A stretch of 64,000 nucleotides of DNA, taken from Cladophialophora immunda. Lineage: Eukaryota; Ascomycota; Eurotiomycetes; Chaetothyriales; Herpotrichiellaceae. Shown here piece after piece: positions 21,801-32,287 of this stretch. The position numbers were made by a program, and so were the translations under genes. The notes below the pieces were generated by a model. It searched no databases, was not told the origin of the DNA, and saw nothing but the letters and a program-made list of their open reading frames with translations. The stretch covers positions 1,490,883 to 1,554,882 of the forward strand of contig NW_015622546.1 in assembly GCF_000835495.1 (NCBI RefSeq), given 5' to 3'. Every line of letters begins with the position of its first letter. Within the stretch, counting starts at the first letter, position 1.

Positions 21801-21856
21801 TCGATTTGGACACCGTCGCCTTGAGGCGCTTCGCGAGGATGAGATGTTTCTTCCAT
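18854..21856 (-). CDS. Mdm1/SNX13-14-like PXA-PX-Nexin_C membrane sorting nexin
   Basis: Single-exon gene of 1000 residues; the first ATG of the frame is at 21856. A proline-rich start is followed by two hydrophobic segments at about residues 65-105 (LGACAVGLCASTYLVLGRVG and VLIGAVGGVVLHA). Next are a PXA domain (about 155-340, with YVKWWYSPLLPRDQSFP), an acidic linker with a coiled-coil stretch (EEAMQEAMREAQRLNEMI), a PX domain (about 500-615; RRYPEFEPLHQTL is the phosphoinositide-site region), a Ser/Pro-rich spacer and a Nexin_C domain (about 840-960). This order without an RGS domain matches fungal relatives of Mdm1 and SNX14, ER-anchored tethers linking the ER to vacuole or lipid droplets. 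The tethering role is family knowledge, not visible here. Confidence 0.85.
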   Translation of the reverse strand: MEETSHPREAPQGDGVQIEPSTAPEHKPQSNPTHTPQPLPSKALTTSAVLDATLRFIANASNETLGACAVGLCASTYLVLGRVGLVLIGAVGGVVLHATWENQYGGKLDGENQEINRRRKELGIEVAHRVLDWRERRQAPKDDEDDSLVDSKAEVKTLDYSDFEPETRAALTNLTDAVMRDYVKWWYSPLLPRDQSFPAMCRQTFTSFVVSFSNHLSRKRTADPVLDFFANSTSIIIVFLNELSTAIKASSNQDAETAVKTYLQFQPDSNLANVLSREQQERKLNLVADDILQNFLEPKSYNCPPVKTFLREVLAGLVLETTIDMCSKPEFINGWIVYLLQDGEPELMNAIDAGVEDMNEAMSQAKENSDAGKIHDRRMSKAEEAMQEAMREAQRLNEMIAEDEARRKRGLVPSEPEETSSVATNDVGMATPTSSDSDRNRHGENSLDTSLVFDNDGNAYQSSTPSPSKEQESFTSFDQLAETVPNVLQPVSTAPAPVETMIAVPLTLHNASITILDLGDLNERAAFRQRPNNEYLLQIEPASHRYPGWMVSRRYPEFEPLHQTLTIIARISGVPEFAQKYPNLPTWRGQTSATLSQSLEAYLRFVVKYEPLAETEAMKKFLDKETGLQKAPAQTKNVLVQGGAALENVGKNFINVLGQGGKNIAGGGKAVLGGVQGVFGAVATGVGGAPKRLIAARPTPSRNHTGQSSTSVSRMSQELPRPSTDSAEPKPPPLPARPSAGVAVQEENPQSPISLNESGRQSEEVISMPPPPSVISDDYQPITLPKQETPPRSRQDTITANPSTPAPSLKWEDSGSAPPTTNAPAKTPSRRAKKDIPVSEEETRILIELIFAILTELYSLSGAWSIRLSLLGAAKTFLLRPNNPQLESIRALLQESVLDANFSDQGVATHINTLRYNTLPTAEERSTWPKELTAEEKEQLRLKARKLLIERGMPQALTSVMGTAASGEALGKVFDCLQMENVAKGLIFALLLQAIRATTQ

Positions 21857-22252
21857 AGCCAATTTCTCTCATAGTTGTCGGTTCCCAAGTCCGCCAGCGC
21901 TGGCAACAGTGACTCGCGGCGTACGGTCTGCCTTATGTAGCAGGGTAGCGCAAAGGACACCGTTGAACCCGCATAAGCCGGGCATTCGGAGCGCGTGTTG
22001 AGGGCCCAGGTCAAAGAAGGGGGCGTGCGGCCCCTGCACGGTTCGAGCCTCCACATGTGAGGCGCGTGGCATGCGGGCGATTGATGATCGACCCCTGTCG
22101 CCCCGTCAAAAAAGGTTTCTGCCGCATATGAGAAATTTTGATTCGAGGGCTGCATGCTTCGAAAAAAGTTCATAGACCTTTTGGTCCTTGTTTCTCTACC
22201 CGAAAGTAGGGTAACCTAACCATAAATTTTCTGTGGAATTACTACCTGTACC
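21857..22252. other. Short divergent promoter region
   Basis: About 400 bases between the PX-domain gene (minus) and the RING-like/ankyrin gene (plus). Minus-strand frames through it are alternative-frame shadows. No distinct element recognised. Confidence 0.4.
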
Positions 22253-23056
22253 ATGTCCGACCAACTTTGCTCGAGCTGCCACGAGCCTCTGCTCATCGAG
22301 GTTGAGCCAGATAGCGATGTTGAAGAGAGCAAGGCGGCGGCCCAAGTCCAAAGCGTCCCCGATGATGTGGAATTGTCCTGTGGCTGCCATTACCATTGGT
22401 ATGTGTTCCTGGTCGTCTTAAGGCTATGATAACTCATTTGCCATGTCAGGGAATGTTTTCTAGAGTCCTACACCATCACACAATGCCCAAACTGCACCAA
22501 AGACATATCCTCTCTTTCTCCCACTGGGTCGCAACAGGTATTGGTTACTCTCCGGAACGAAGGCGGCGTCCAGGAGCACTATGACATCCTCCCAGCAGCC
22601 ACCGAAGAAGCCTACCTGCGCGCATACCCCGAAGAGCGGAAAGGTCATGCCTACCTGGAATTCTGTCGCGAAGGCGACATCGATGCCATCATCCACATGA
22701 TCAAGGACTCTGAGGAAGAGGAGGACGAAGAAGACGACGGGGAGATTGCTGACATATTGCGATACCGGGGTACGTTCGAGGGTATTGAAGGTTCGGGGTT
22801 ACACGTCGCCATTCGATATAACCAACAAGAGGTGGCATGGCTACTGCTGGCTCTCGGATCTCAACTCGACTGGGCCAAGTTTCCATCACTTGTTCTCCAA
22901 GCCATGCAAGGTTTGGGATTGCGCAAAGAAGACAGGAAAGGTGAGCCAGATATCAGGACTCTGGTTGACAGTGATGGGCGAACACCCGCTGCATTGGCAG
23001 GAGAGCTCGGAGGCTTGTGGTCAGAATGGCTTAATGAGGGCCGATTGATCCCTTGA
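22253..23056 (+). CDS. RING-like zinc-finger and ankyrin-like protein, conserved hypothetical
   Basis: Two exons, 22253-22398 and 22450-23056, separated by a 51-nt intron (GTATGT donor, GTCAG acceptor), giving 250 residues. The N-terminus has a CSSC pair, and the splice joins CGCHYHW to ECFLES, followed by CPNC. Together this gives a compact C-X2-C, C-X-C-H-X2-H, C-X2-C arrangement, like a degenerate RING or related zinc finger. Because the metal site is only complete across the junction, the intron is well supported. The middle has an acidic run (EEEEDEEDDGE). The C-terminal part has ankyrin-like turns (GSGLHVAIRYNQQEVAWLLLALG, DGRTPAALAGELGG). An E3 ligase role is possible but unproven. It converges with the thioesterase gene 195 bp away. 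Confidence 0.75.
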
Positions 23057-23250
23057 CTTTCATTTCGAGTTGACTTTGTCTCACGCCATAATTCTCACAA
23101 GGACCTGCGTTGTGTCATCGGTCGCTAGAGATCTAAAGCAATAGGCATGATATGTTTGTTCTGCGACGTCCGAGTGAATCATAGCAGAATGGAGGAGTGT
23201 TGCTGCCTGATGCAAAGAAGACGCCGGGCTGATTGAGGTATCTCGTCGAC

Positions 23251-23715
23251 TCACGAGCTGTTGGTCTGCTCCCGGTCTCGAAGAATGTATTTTGTATGAG
23301 TGCCATGGGCCACCACGCTTTTATTTGTCTCTTCGCCTTTGTATATTGTGACAGTGGTAAAACCCATGTTCTTTCCCACCTTGCTGACATTGGCTTCGAT
23401 GGTCAAAGTGTCGCCTAATTTCGCGGTCGAGACGTAGGAAACATGAATATCGGTACTCAATCCAGTCTTTTCTAGCCCGGTACTGGCAATGGCCATGCCC
23501 CCGGCCCAATCAACGATAGTTGCGGAAACTGAGCCATGCAGACCACCTTTGGAATTGAGCAGAGTGGCGGAGACAGGAAGTCGAGCGACCATGGAGCCAT
23601 CTGTGGCACTGACGAGTTCAATGTCCGAGAAGAAGAATTTGTAGACAGGCGAGTTCTGAGAGACGCGTGCCCAACATGCTTGGACGCTCTCCAAAGGTGT
23701 CTTGACCGAACCCAT
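23251..23715 (-). CDS. Hotdog-fold acyl-CoA thioesterase (ACOT13/THEM2-like)
   Basis: Single exon, 154 residues, the usual length for the PaaI/ACOT13 branch of the hotdog thioesterases, which hydrolyse medium- and long-chain acyl-CoA esters. The active-site region reads LLNSKGGLHGSVSATIVDWA: the Gly-Gly before LHG and the Asp in VDWA are the conserved positions. The second half has the beta strands LSTDIHVSYVSTAKLGDTL and IEANVSKVGKNMGFTTVTIY. There is no clear targeting peptide, though fungal homologues are often mitochondrial or cytosolic. Physiological substrate not known from sequence. Confidence 0.88.
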   Translation of the reverse strand: MGSVKTPLESVQACWARVSQNSPVYKFFFSDIELVSATDGSMVARLPVSATLLNSKGGLHGSVSATIVDWAGGMAIASTGLEKTGLSTDIHVSYVSTAKLGDTLTIEANVSKVGKNMGFTTVTIYKGEETNKSVVAHGTHTKYILRDREQTNSS

Positions 23716-24036
23716 CTGGACAGCTAGAGTCGACGGAAAAGCAAATGTTCAAATCCCAGCTCTATGATCTTGCAACTGAACGCAAACGCAGGTAACGCAA
23801 AAAGAGATGGAATGACTACGCACATTGGGAGAGCGGACACTCAACGAAATATGAAGTGAAACTCCGAGCGCAGGTGAAGGAATTTCGCCGCACACCGCCT
23901 TTTGCTCCGAAGCGGCAGAAAAAGTTCCCTGGTGCGTCTCCACAAATTGAAACTTGCCCGCGACCTCGAAATTTTTTGGAGCCTCTACATGCGCCTGCCC
24001 TGCCAGCCACGGCATTGAGTCCAGTACGCAGCGCAA
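23716..24036. other. Divergent promoter of thioesterase and ERB1
   Basis: About 320 bases between divergent start codons. No ORF or RNA gene is supportable, and no strong known element is seen. Confidence 0.4.
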
Positions 24037-26397
24037 ATGGCCGAGTCGAAGAAGCGCAAAGCCGTGACTAGAGACGTGGACGAGGATGCCGCCGTGGTGT
24101 CCGGGGACGAATTCGACCTTGCAAATTTGGACGGTACTCTCGCGGACGAAGAATCTGCCAGTGGCAGTGACGATGACGGTTTGAGCAGTGGAGCCGAGGA
24201 CGAGAGCGATGCAGTGTCTGTAGGAACTGGAGAATCAATGTCAGGAGATGATGAAGATCTACTCAAACCCAAAAAGAAAGGCCAAGCAGAAGATGCCAAA
24301 GAGGTGGACATTGGCGTCCAGGACGTTGTCTCTACATCTGAGGAGGAAACACTTGATGAAGAACCCCCCAACTACGAGACCGTCAAGGATGCGAACGGAA
24401 ACGACAGATATATCTATCCCGAGATCGACCCCGGTGACGACTCGGATTACTCGGTCCCAGACAACGAGGCCAACACGATTGGGAATATCCCTCTGTCTTT
24501 CTATGATTCTTACCCTCACATCGGCTACAACATAAATGGGAAGAAAATCATGAGGCCAGCTAGAGGAGAAGCACTCGATGCGCTCCTGGATAGTATTGAG
24601 GTCCCCAAGGGGTGGACCGGCCTCACAGACCCTGCCACGGGGAAGCCCTTGGAGCTCAGTCAAGATGAACTGGAGCTGTTGAAGAAGGTGCAGATGAACG
24701 AGGTCGCCGCCGACGGATACGATCCGTACGAGCCCACGGTCGAATGGTTCACTAGCAAAACCGAGACGATGCCTCTGAGTTCTGCTCCAGAACCCAAGCG
24801 ACGGTTTGTGCCGTCCAAGCACGAGGCAAAGCGGGTGATGAGCCTTGTCCGCGCGATTCGAGAAGGCCGCATCTTACCTTACAAACCGCCTCAAGAGGAA
24901 GAGGAGGAAGAGGAGGAGGTACAGAATTATGACATCTGGGCCGACGAACAACCCAGGGCAGACCATGCCATGCACATGCCTGCGCCGAAACTTCCCCCTC
25001 CTGGATTTGACGAAAGCTACCACCCGCCGCCAGAATACCTCCCAGACAAGAAGGAGAAGGAGGCCTGGGAGAAGACCGACGAAGCAGACCGAGAGAAAGA
25101 TTACTTGCCCACGGACCACACGTCATTGCGGAAGGTGCCAGGTTATGAACGATTCGTCGAGGAGAAATTCGAGCGATGCCTGAATTTGTACCTAGCACCT
25201 CGAGTGCGCCGGACGAAGCTCAACATCGACCCCGACTCCCTCTTGCCCAAGCTGCCGAATCCAGATGAACTCAGACCATTTCCCACGCACGAGGCGGGCC
25301 GTTTCCATGGCCACACAGGTCGTGTACGGTCCTTGGCCATTGATCCATCCGGACTCTACCTCGCGACTGGGGGTGATGACGGTACGGCCAGAGTTTGGAC
25401 CCTGCTGCCTCCGCGCGAAATCTGGTCTGCGAAATTGACCGCGGACGCCGCAGTCAATGTCGTTCGGTGGCGCCCGGGGAAAGACACGCCTATATTGGCT
25501 GCCTGTGCCGGAGACGACATCTATCTCTGCGTCCCCCGACTGGGTACCGACTTCAGCGCCGAAGCCGACGCTGCCCAAGCAGTTCTGGATGCAGGATGGG
25601 GATATGCCGCCTCCGAGGGCAGCAGCACATCCAAGTCCACGAGCGTCAAGTGGAGCCGACCGAGCTCTTCCCAACGGGATCAGGACGTCGCTCTGGTCAT
25701 CCATCTAGGCCACACAGCGAAGACGCTATCGTTCCACTCGGCCGGCAACCACTTTGTCACCATCTGCCCTGCCACGAGCGTCCCAGCGTCCCAGGCCATC
25801 GCCTTCCACACCATCTCCAAACATCAAACCCAACTGCCCTTCCGCAAGCGTCTCAAGGGCGGCGGCACCCCGCAAGTGGCGCACTTCCACCCGAGCAAGC
25901 CGGTGCTGTTCGTGGCCAACCAGCGGGTGATCCGGGCGTACGACCTGTCGCGGCAGACGCTGCTGAAGATCATCCAGCCGGGGGCGCGATGGATCAGCAG
26001 CTTCGACATCCACCCGACGAGCGCCGCGACGGCGGGCTCGGACCACCTGGTCGTCGGGGCCTACGACCGGCGCCTGCTGTGGATGGACCTGGACCTCTCG
26101 CCGCGGCCGTACAAGACGCTGCGGTTCCACGAGAAGGCCGTGCGTGCGGCGCGCTTCCACCCAGCCGCCACCCGGTTCCCGCTCTTCGCCGACGGCAGCG
26201 ACGACGGCAGCATCCAGGTCTTCCACGGCCAGGTCACCAGCGACATGATGAGCAACGCCCAGATCGTGCCCCTGAAGGTGCTGCGCGGGCACAGGATCAC
26301 CGGCGGCCTCGGCGTCCTCGACCTGGACTGGCACCCCCAGCAACCGTGGCTCGTGAGCGCCGGAGCGGATGGCACTTGTCGACTGTGGGTTTCTTGA
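24037..26397 (+). CDS. ERB1: Ribosome biogenesis protein ERB1 (BOP1 homologue)
   Basis: Single-exon gene of 786 residues. Erb1 is part of the Nop7-Erb1-Ytm1 (PeBoW) complex required in the nucleolus for 27S pre-rRNA processing and 60S assembly. The N-terminus is highly acidic ([26 protein letters not shown]). The BOP1-type N-terminal domain follows at about 110-410, with the signatures [32 protein letters not shown] and [15 protein letters not shown]. The C-terminal WD40 propeller begins at about 425 ([19 protein letters not shown]) and runs to [11 protein letters not shown] at the end. The last third of the gene is much more GC-rich than the first, which opens long spurious frames on all other strands. 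Confidence 0.95.
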   Translation: MAESKKRKAVTRDVDEDAAVVSGDEFDLANLDGTLADEESASGSDDDGLSSGAEDESDAVSVGTGESMSGDDEDLLKPKKKGQAEDAKEVDIGVQDVVSTSEEETLDEEPPNYETVKDANGNDRYIYPEIDPGDDSDYSVPDNEANTIGNIPLSFYDSYPHIGYNINGKKIMRPARGEALDALLDSIEVPKGWTGLTDPATGKPLELSQDELELLKKVQMNEVAADGYDPYEPTVEWFTSKTETMPLSSAPEPKRRFVPSKHEAKRVMSLVRAIREGRILPYKPPQEEEEEEEEVQNYDIWADEQPRADHAMHMPAPKLPPPGFDESYHPPPEYLPDKKEKEAWEKTDEADREKDYLPTDHTSLRKVPGYERFVEEKFERCLNLYLAPRVRRTKLNIDPDSLLPKLPNPDELRPFPTHEAGRFHGHTGRVRSLAIDPSGLYLATGGDDGTARVWTLLPPREIWSAKLTADAAVNVVRWRPGKDTPILAACAGDDIYLCVPRLGTDFSAEADAAQAVLDAGWGYAASEGSSTSKSTSVKWSRPSSSQRDQDVALVIHLGHTAKTLSFHSAGNHFVTICPATSVPASQAIAFHTISKHQTQLPFRKRLKGGGTPQVAHFHPSKPVLFVANQRVIRAYDLSRQTLLKIIQPGARWISSFDIHPTSAATAGSDHLVVGAYDRRLLWMDLDLSPRPYKTLRFHEKAVRAARFHPAATRFPLFADGSDDGSIQVFHGQVTSDMMSNAQIVPLKVLRGHRITGGLGVLDLDWHPQQPWLVSAGADGTCRLWVS

Positions 26398-27401
26398 GAT
26401 AGACCCCCTTGGAAGAAGTGGAGTTTTAGGATGTGCTTTGACTAGGCAACTGGATTCTCCTCACGAAGGAGGAAAATAGTGGCACATATAGCCGTTGAAA
26501 TGATTCCTGTCTTTGCAGAACGCATGTGAGGGGCATGTGTGCTTCTAGTTGGCTATCTATCCGCCCGTCTCCTCTCAACCGGGAGAACAGTTCCACTCTT
26601 TTCACGTCCTGTCGGGATCTAGAGGAAGTAAATGCCTGACTCATGCATGCGAAACCGTCTTCAAGAAGGGAATGGCCATGAAACCCCTTTCGCCGTCGCA
26701 ACAAATGCCTCTCTTACGCCCAACCCTGGGGCCCATTGTCACTCATCCGTATCACGTTACATAGACCCGGCCACGGCGACTGCCATGGATCCCATTCAAG
26801 GTGAGACGCACGATTGAACCAGGCTCTGGTCACGCGGTGAAAGATCTGTTCGCTCTGGACTAGCCTCCGAGGTTTTCAATGTATCCGCGCTCATCTCTCT
26901 GACGCGCTTCAACTCTTCCCATGTGCGACAAATGGATCTGTTTCCGCCTTTTCGCGCGGCTTCGAGCAATTCATCCATCGGACTTCGACCGGGAGGTCGG
27001 ATTGGAAAAGGCTTTCTTTTGGAATGTGGTCAACAGATTGGATCAGGTCAGCACCGCGCTCGGGCCCCCAAGCAGCATCGATCAAGGACGTTGACATTCA
27101 AACACGGCTACTTTTGCAAATTCTCGGGGATGGGAGAGTGGGAGGTGATCCAGAGGGGGCCAGGATTCTATGTCAAGATACTATATCTGGATAATGAATG
27201 ACCTGTGTCTCATGATTGACGGATTTCAATGCCATTGACGAGTTGCTGTCCATCTATTTATTCTATGAAATCGGGTCATGGCCATTGCTTTTGATTTCGG
27301 ATGCATATTTCCCGTTGCTGTGCTTTTCGTACAGTCCTGATGCATGATTTCCGGGTGCGTGAATCGCACTGTCCTGGACCTGCGTCGCTGCCCGTTGTCC
27401 G
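26398..27401. other. Intergenic region between ERB1 and UBP14 (convergent)
   Basis: About 1 kb with only short open frames (up to 92 codons at 26923-27201), none carrying a motif. It should contain both 3' UTRs. No repeat or RNA gene seen. Confidence 0.4.
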
Positions 27402-29786
27402 TCATACCATGCGGAAAAAGTAGATGTATGCGAACTTCTTCATTTCGTCCACGTCCACGGCCTGGACGACCTTCTCGTCGTTGAAAAGAACCCACTGTCG
27501 TTCCTTGCCTTCGCCGGGAATCGCCTTCCGAATGAATGCGACATAGTGGCCGGCATGAATGCTGGCACCTTTGTGGCATACAATACTCTGAAGCTCAAAT
27601 TTGGCGGGCAGTTGATCGCTGCCGGGGAGTGCTTTTGGCTTACTGGGGCCCTCATTGACATCCTCGCTAAAATCCCCTTGGTCATCTGGATGGCTGAAGA
27701 CCCAGTCTAGAGCTCGGTTGACGTCGCCGTTGCATTCTCGTAGCGCTTTCCGTGCCTGTGGCACACTGATCCCCATGTCTCCAAGCTGAGCAATCTTGTC
27801 AGCGTCGTCGCCTGAGCCGGTTCCACCGCCGCCACCACCACCAAGATTTAGAGGTTCGTCAATATCAGGGTCATCCATATGCGAAAACAGCCAATTCATG
27901 GCTGCCTCGGCATCCGCGTTGCCCGTGGCGTGCAGTGCCTTTTCGCATCGCACCTGAGGGAAGCCCATTGACGCAAGCTGCTCGAGGGCTGCTTCGTTCG
28001 GTATAAATGCGCCTGAAGACGATTTAGACTCTCCCACGTCTGCATCTTCAGGCAATTCCTCCTCACTCGGTTGCAATCCAAGAGATTTGTAAGGGCTTAG
28101 GTCAAACGGTTCATCCGATACCTGGACAGGGATGTCGAGTTTGGTGGGCACCCAGTTGATGATTTCGAAGCGGAGAGGATTGATCGCAAGGTTGCGGGGG
28201 AATGTCTTAAACTTGGACGACTTTGAAAACCCTGCCTTGGAGCCACAAGCCGGGCAGGTTAGTTCCACGGAAGTGGAAGCGGTGAAGATGTCTAGGCATT
28301 CCTTAAGTGAGACCGGCTCGAATTCGGCACCTTTCGTCGTATCTGCCGCTCCACCGTCGCCGTTGACGACCTGTTTTCTTCTGACTGGTACAGGAATAGA
28401 GATGTTGTCTTGCTCGTCGGTTCTATATCGCACTCGCTTGCACTTCAGGCACTGCAAGCGTTGTTCTAGTGCGAAGCGAAACGACTGAACTGGGTCTTCC
28501 GAAGGGCGAGAGCCATTGGAGATATTGATGAGCTTGAAGAGATGGAGGAGCAGTTCAAAAGCGTCCTGTTGTCTCATGGTCGAGAACTCCTCATGTCCTC
28601 GTCCGATCAGATGTTTGAACATGGCAGGGGAGAGACCTTTCTGATGTGGAACTTCCGGGTTGTCGGGCGAGGCATGAACGTTCTTTTCGGGGCGAGAATA
28701 GCGGCCAGAGAGGATACCGTCAGCAAGCTTCCGCAGCTGTGTCTCTAGATCTTCGGCGGGGAGTTCAGCGGCTGGAGGGGGTTCGTTAGGATGATAGTAC
28801 CGCTGTTGAAAGTCTGGCAATGCGAACAGGCATTGTACAGTGCTTGCAAGGTAGCAACTGTTGCCGATATTCTTTAGTCCTGTGAGACCCGGCCCAAAGA
28901 GCGGAGACAGCTCTTTGCCATCTTCTGTTGTCATGGAAAAGTCCCATTTCAGGTTTTGTTCCACCTGCATCTCCATGAGACTCTTTTCGGTCTTTTCCCG
29001 TTCAGCAATGTTGATACCCCAGTGAGCGAGGTGCTTGGCAAGGTCATTATCGACACGCTCTTCGTTACACTGGTAGCAATAGACGTCGGCACTGCCTTCC
29101 GGAGTGATGGAACCGAGCTTGACGGCAACAGCATGACCAGTCTCTGTGGCATGGCCCAGGCCGTGAGAGTTGCCACCGATACCACCGAATTGTGCGCGGC
29201 CACATCCCAGGTTGCCACATTCCAAGCAGAGCCACAGGTTCTCTTTCAGATCGCACATAGAACATGATCCCAGGTTCTGAGATTCAATTTGTCGGCTAGG
29301 CTGCTGCTCCAGGCAGAGAGTGTGTTCGCACGGCGTAAACTCTTGCTCCCATGCCTTGACTTCTTCTGACTTGGCAAAGGTCATGGCCTTCATGACTCCG
29401 TCCACAACTGCAGGCAGATTCCCCGAATTCTTATTCACATCCTGTATTTGACATGCATAGCACTTGACTCTTGTGACTGTGTCATACTTGTCCTCCTCTG
29501 TCTCCGCGGCAATGGCGAGTTTGGTAAGCTTTGGAGGGGGCTCATCTCGTTGGACTTGTTTTCGGGTTCGTTTGATGTTCAGGACCAGTGGATGTTCTGT
29601 AGAGGAGTAGTGCAGTAGAGAGTGATTACGATCCCCGGCGCAGCCACCATTGAAGCAATGCAGGCAGACGTCGAGGCCGGCCGCATCGTCTATGGAATCG
29701 AAGCACTGGGTGCAGTCTTCGCGGTAGACGCTCTGGTTGGGTCTGGGAGGATGCAGAGTATCTAAATAAGCATGAGGACACTCCAT
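27402..29786 (-). CDS. UBP14: Ubiquitin carboxyl-terminal hydrolase 14 (isopeptidase T, USP5-like)
   Basis: Single exon; the first ATG of the frame is at 29786, giving 794 residues starting MECPHAY. The enzyme dismantles free ubiquitin chains and recycles monoubiquitin. Domains in order: an N-terminal zinc-binding region (CTQCF, CLHCF), a ZnF-UBP domain at about 185-290 ([17 protein letters not shown], then [15 protein letters not shown]), the Cys box [11 protein letters not shown] (Cys311) opening the USP catalytic domain, two UBA domains inserted before the His box ([19 protein letters not shown] and [18 protein letters not shown]), and the His box [16 protein letters not shown] (His747). 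The architecture and length match the USP5/Ubp14 family in full. A poly-glycine tract links the UBA domains. Confidence 0.96.
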   Translation of the reverse strand: MECPHAYLDTLHPPRPNQSVYREDCTQCFDSIDDAAGLDVCLHCFNGGCAGDRNHSLLHYSSTEHPLVLNIKRTRKQVQRDEPPPKLTKLAIAAETEEDKYDTVTRVKCYACQIQDVNKNSGNLPAVVDGVMKAMTFAKSEEVKAWEQEFTPCEHTLCLEQQPSRQIESQNLGSCSMCDLKENLWLCLECGNLGCGRAQFGGIGGNSHGLGHATETGHAVAVKLGSITPEGSADVYCYQCNEERVDNDLAKHLAHWGINIAEREKTEKSLMEMQVEQNLKWDFSMTTEDGKELSPLFGPGLTGLKNIGNSCYLASTVQCLFALPDFQQRYYHPNEPPPAAELPAEDLETQLRKLADGILSGRYSRPEKNVHASPDNPEVPHQKGLSPAMFKHLIGRGHEEFSTMRQQDAFELLLHLFKLINISNGSRPSEDPVQSFRFALEQRLQCLKCKRVRYRTDEQDNISIPVPVRRKQVVNGDGGAADTTKGAEFEPVSLKECLDIFTASTSVELTCPACGSKAGFSKSSKFKTFPRNLAINPLRFEIINWVPTKLDIPVQVSDEPFDLSPYKSLGLQPSEEELPEDADVGESKSSSGAFIPNEAALEQLASMGFPQVRCEKALHATGNADAEAAMNWLFSHMDDPDIDEPLNLGGGGGGGTGSGDDADKIAQLGDMGISVPQARKALRECNGDVNRALDWVFSHPDDQGDFSEDVNEGPSKPKALPGSDQLPAKFELQSIVCHKGASIHAGHYVAFIRKAIPGEGKERQWVLFNDEKVVQAVDVDEMKKFAYIYFFRMV

Positions 29787-30716
29787 GACGATTTCGGAGG
29801 CGGACTTATGTCGTGTGAAAGGTAGGGAACGAAGGTTGACCAGAATTAAAGGACGATGAGGTGGCACGGTGGGAAGGCAGAGGCACAGGAGCAGCCCGCA
29901 CTTCAAGTGACGAGGCTCCGCCCACCAAAGAGCTGCGAGGCTGACGTATTGCTTTGCGCCGCTGATTGGTCACTGGTGGCAAATACTTTGAGAGCCACTT
30001 ACACCTTTGTACAGGAAAAGCTTACGCTGAAAACGACCTCAACCTCCAGAAAATGTATCAAAAATACCTGTTGTATCTAGGTTGCCGAGGAAAGAACTCA
30101 AGATTGCAATGAAACGATAACATCCCCCAGCCACATTCCATGCTTCAAGTATCCGCCACTCCAATCCTCCCCACAACAGGCCACCCCGTCGATCTGGGGG
30201 CGCCGGGGTAGGAGACCACTTGAATATGAGAACTTCATCGCAGGCTACTCCGGACACGAGTACGAGCACCTGCCGCCATGATCCAAGTCCTCGGATCCAA
30301 GAATGCGAGATTCTTCCCGTGAAGCATCTTTGGGGGTACTCCTCCACCGATGCAGACGCCCGATTCGTTGTGAGTTATGTATTGAATTGTAATCGAGTCC
30401 ACTCAATTACCGACTTTCCATCGACTACCAGACTTCAGAGACGCACAATCCCGAAAGGCTTTGCAATATCGATCGCATGGTGGGAATCTTCTCCTTCATG
30501 GCTTGTAGATCATATTGATTTGTCCTCTGTCCCGGCAGGTCAGAATTAAGACTGGCATGGTGACAGCTTTGACGCGGAAGATTCTTGCGGCTCTTGTTGG
30601 GGCTTGAAGTGGCGAGCAACCCGACGCCCTTGCGATGAGGACGAGCAGTCGCATGCTTCGTGACATTTTTGCTTGCTTTGGGGGCTGCCTTCAGCGATGC
30701 TCCATCGAGGTAAAGT
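29787..30716. other. Region upstream of UBP14
   Basis: About 930 bases between the UBP14 start and the 3' end of the short-chain dehydrogenase gene. Short frames here (up to 123 codons) show no motif. The promoter of UBP14 should lie in the first few hundred bases. Confidence 0.4.
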
Positions 30717-31574
30717 TTACCAGGGGATTTCTTCGCCGTTGAACGACAAGAACTTCCCTGAGAACTCTTCTCTCGTTGCTTTGTCGATCTGCTCAATCAT
30801 CCCGTTAACCCCATCCTGAATGGGTACAGGTGCAGCCGCCATCCCTGCGCCCCTTGCAGCATGATTGCCTAACTGCGATGAATGGTTAGACGTTCGAAGC
30901 TCAAGACGTGTGCATCGACTTACGTCTGTTTGGAGCCAGCCCGGGTTGAGGGCAAATACGGTCAGATAGGGGTTTTCATAATGAATCCTTCGGCAAACGA
31001 AGTTAACTGCTGCTTTGGATGCGCCGTATGCCGTATTTTCGACCGGTAGCTTCACCACCTGGCTGAGACTTCCAGCACCCGACGACACGACCACGAATTT
31101 GGGTGCTGGTGCTGCTTGGAGGAGAGGAGCGGTAGCTTGAAAGAGGAGCAACGGCGCGACAGTGTTGACAGCGAAGTGGTCGAACATTTCCTTTGCTGGT
31201 GTCACCATTGCTTTCCCAAAATACTTTGAAATGCCAGCATTAGCAATGACGATGTCGAGCTTTGTGAGGTTGTGTTTGGACTTTAACGTCTCGACCGCCG
31301 CTTTCGCATCGCTCTCCGAAGTACTGTCGAGCTTGAGCACTACCACCTTGCTTTCCGTGCCATGGGTCAACATTTGGATCTTTTCTGACGATACGCTGCC
31401 TGGATCGCGAAGGCCGGCAATTACAATATGATTTGGTCTCGCAAGGTACGTCGACAGAAGAGCGTTTCCAATCCCTTAGAAACTAAGTAATCATTCGCAA
31501 AACCCGCATATTTTGGAACCAAGGCACTGACCTCTGTTCGCCCCGGTGATGAGAACTACAATCTTGTCCGACAT
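30717..31574 (-). CDS. Short-chain dehydrogenase/reductase (SDR), classical type
   Basis: Three exons, 31574-31532, 31474-30924 and 30872-30717, with introns of 57 and 51 nt, giving 249 residues. The N-terminal cofactor motif TGANRGIG is assembled across intron 1 (residues about 10-17), which confirms that splice. NAG follows (IANAGIS). The catalytic Ser lies in VVVSSGAGSLS, and YGASK supplies Tyr164 and Lys168. LNPGWLQTD ends exon 2 before a GTAAGT donor. It reduces or oxidises carbonyl/alcohol groups with NAD(P)H. The family resemblance is to fungal ketoreductases of the norsolorinic-acid-reductase-like type, but there is no biosynthetic cluster around it, so the substrate is unknown. Confidence 0.88.
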
Positions 31575-32287
31575 ATTCGATTGATGGAAGAAGGCTTGAC
31601 AACAATATAGTATACTTCAAGTTAATTGAGGGATATTATAACGAGTCAGAAGTATAGAAGGCGCTAATAGAGCTTAGAGGGAGACTGAGCGCCGTTCTAG
31701 GTACCAGGGATGAGGGAGGCGGGGATTCTGAGGGGATGCTGATTGATGGAATCCTGAGTGCTCTGTATACGCCCTCCGCCAAATGTCATGCATGCATGGT
31801 AGTCTAGAAGTTGGACGAATCCCTCCCTGTTTACTGGTTTCAAAGCGGGAGTATTGTTGGTCTCTGGTGTTAGTAGGCGAGTTCCTGTCGGCAAGGCTGG
31901 CCAAGTGAGGCTGAAGTAAGGGACGGGAATCTTGGCATCGAGAGAACGCACGCTCCAAAAGCAGCAGCACTGAACCGCCAGATTTGGCGGAAAGTTCCCT
32001 GCAACGAGTGTCACGGTTTCGGTTGTCAGCCGCCGCCTACCAGTACCTGAAGCCGCCCAGACATCAACCCCTCGATGCCAGTCGTGTTACCAAACACCAC
32101 AGGTTTCTTATTCACATACCGCATACCGCGTTTGAACAGAGCCTCCCTGCGGCATAGCCTCCTTCAAAATGCTGCGCGGATAATCAAAAGTGCGTTGTCC
32201 CGCGGATCACTTGGTCTGCTGATGGATTCACCTTCTGATCGCGCCATCCTGGACTGAGGCCCTTCTACCTCATTCAAGGTATGCACC
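31575..32287. other. Divergent promoter of the SDR and SIN1 genes
   Basis: About 710 bases between divergent start codons. No motif-bearing ORF. A short plus-strand frame at 32075-32257 could act as an upstream ORF in the SIN1 leader if transcription starts that far upstream, but this is speculative. Confidence 0.35.

Noticed and set aside
25395..26402. Plus-strand frame of 335 codons inside ERB1, and minus frame 25726-26343
   Set aside because: Both are shadows of the very GC-rich WD40 part of ERB1. Their composition (Arg/Pro-rich) is that of a shifted frame.
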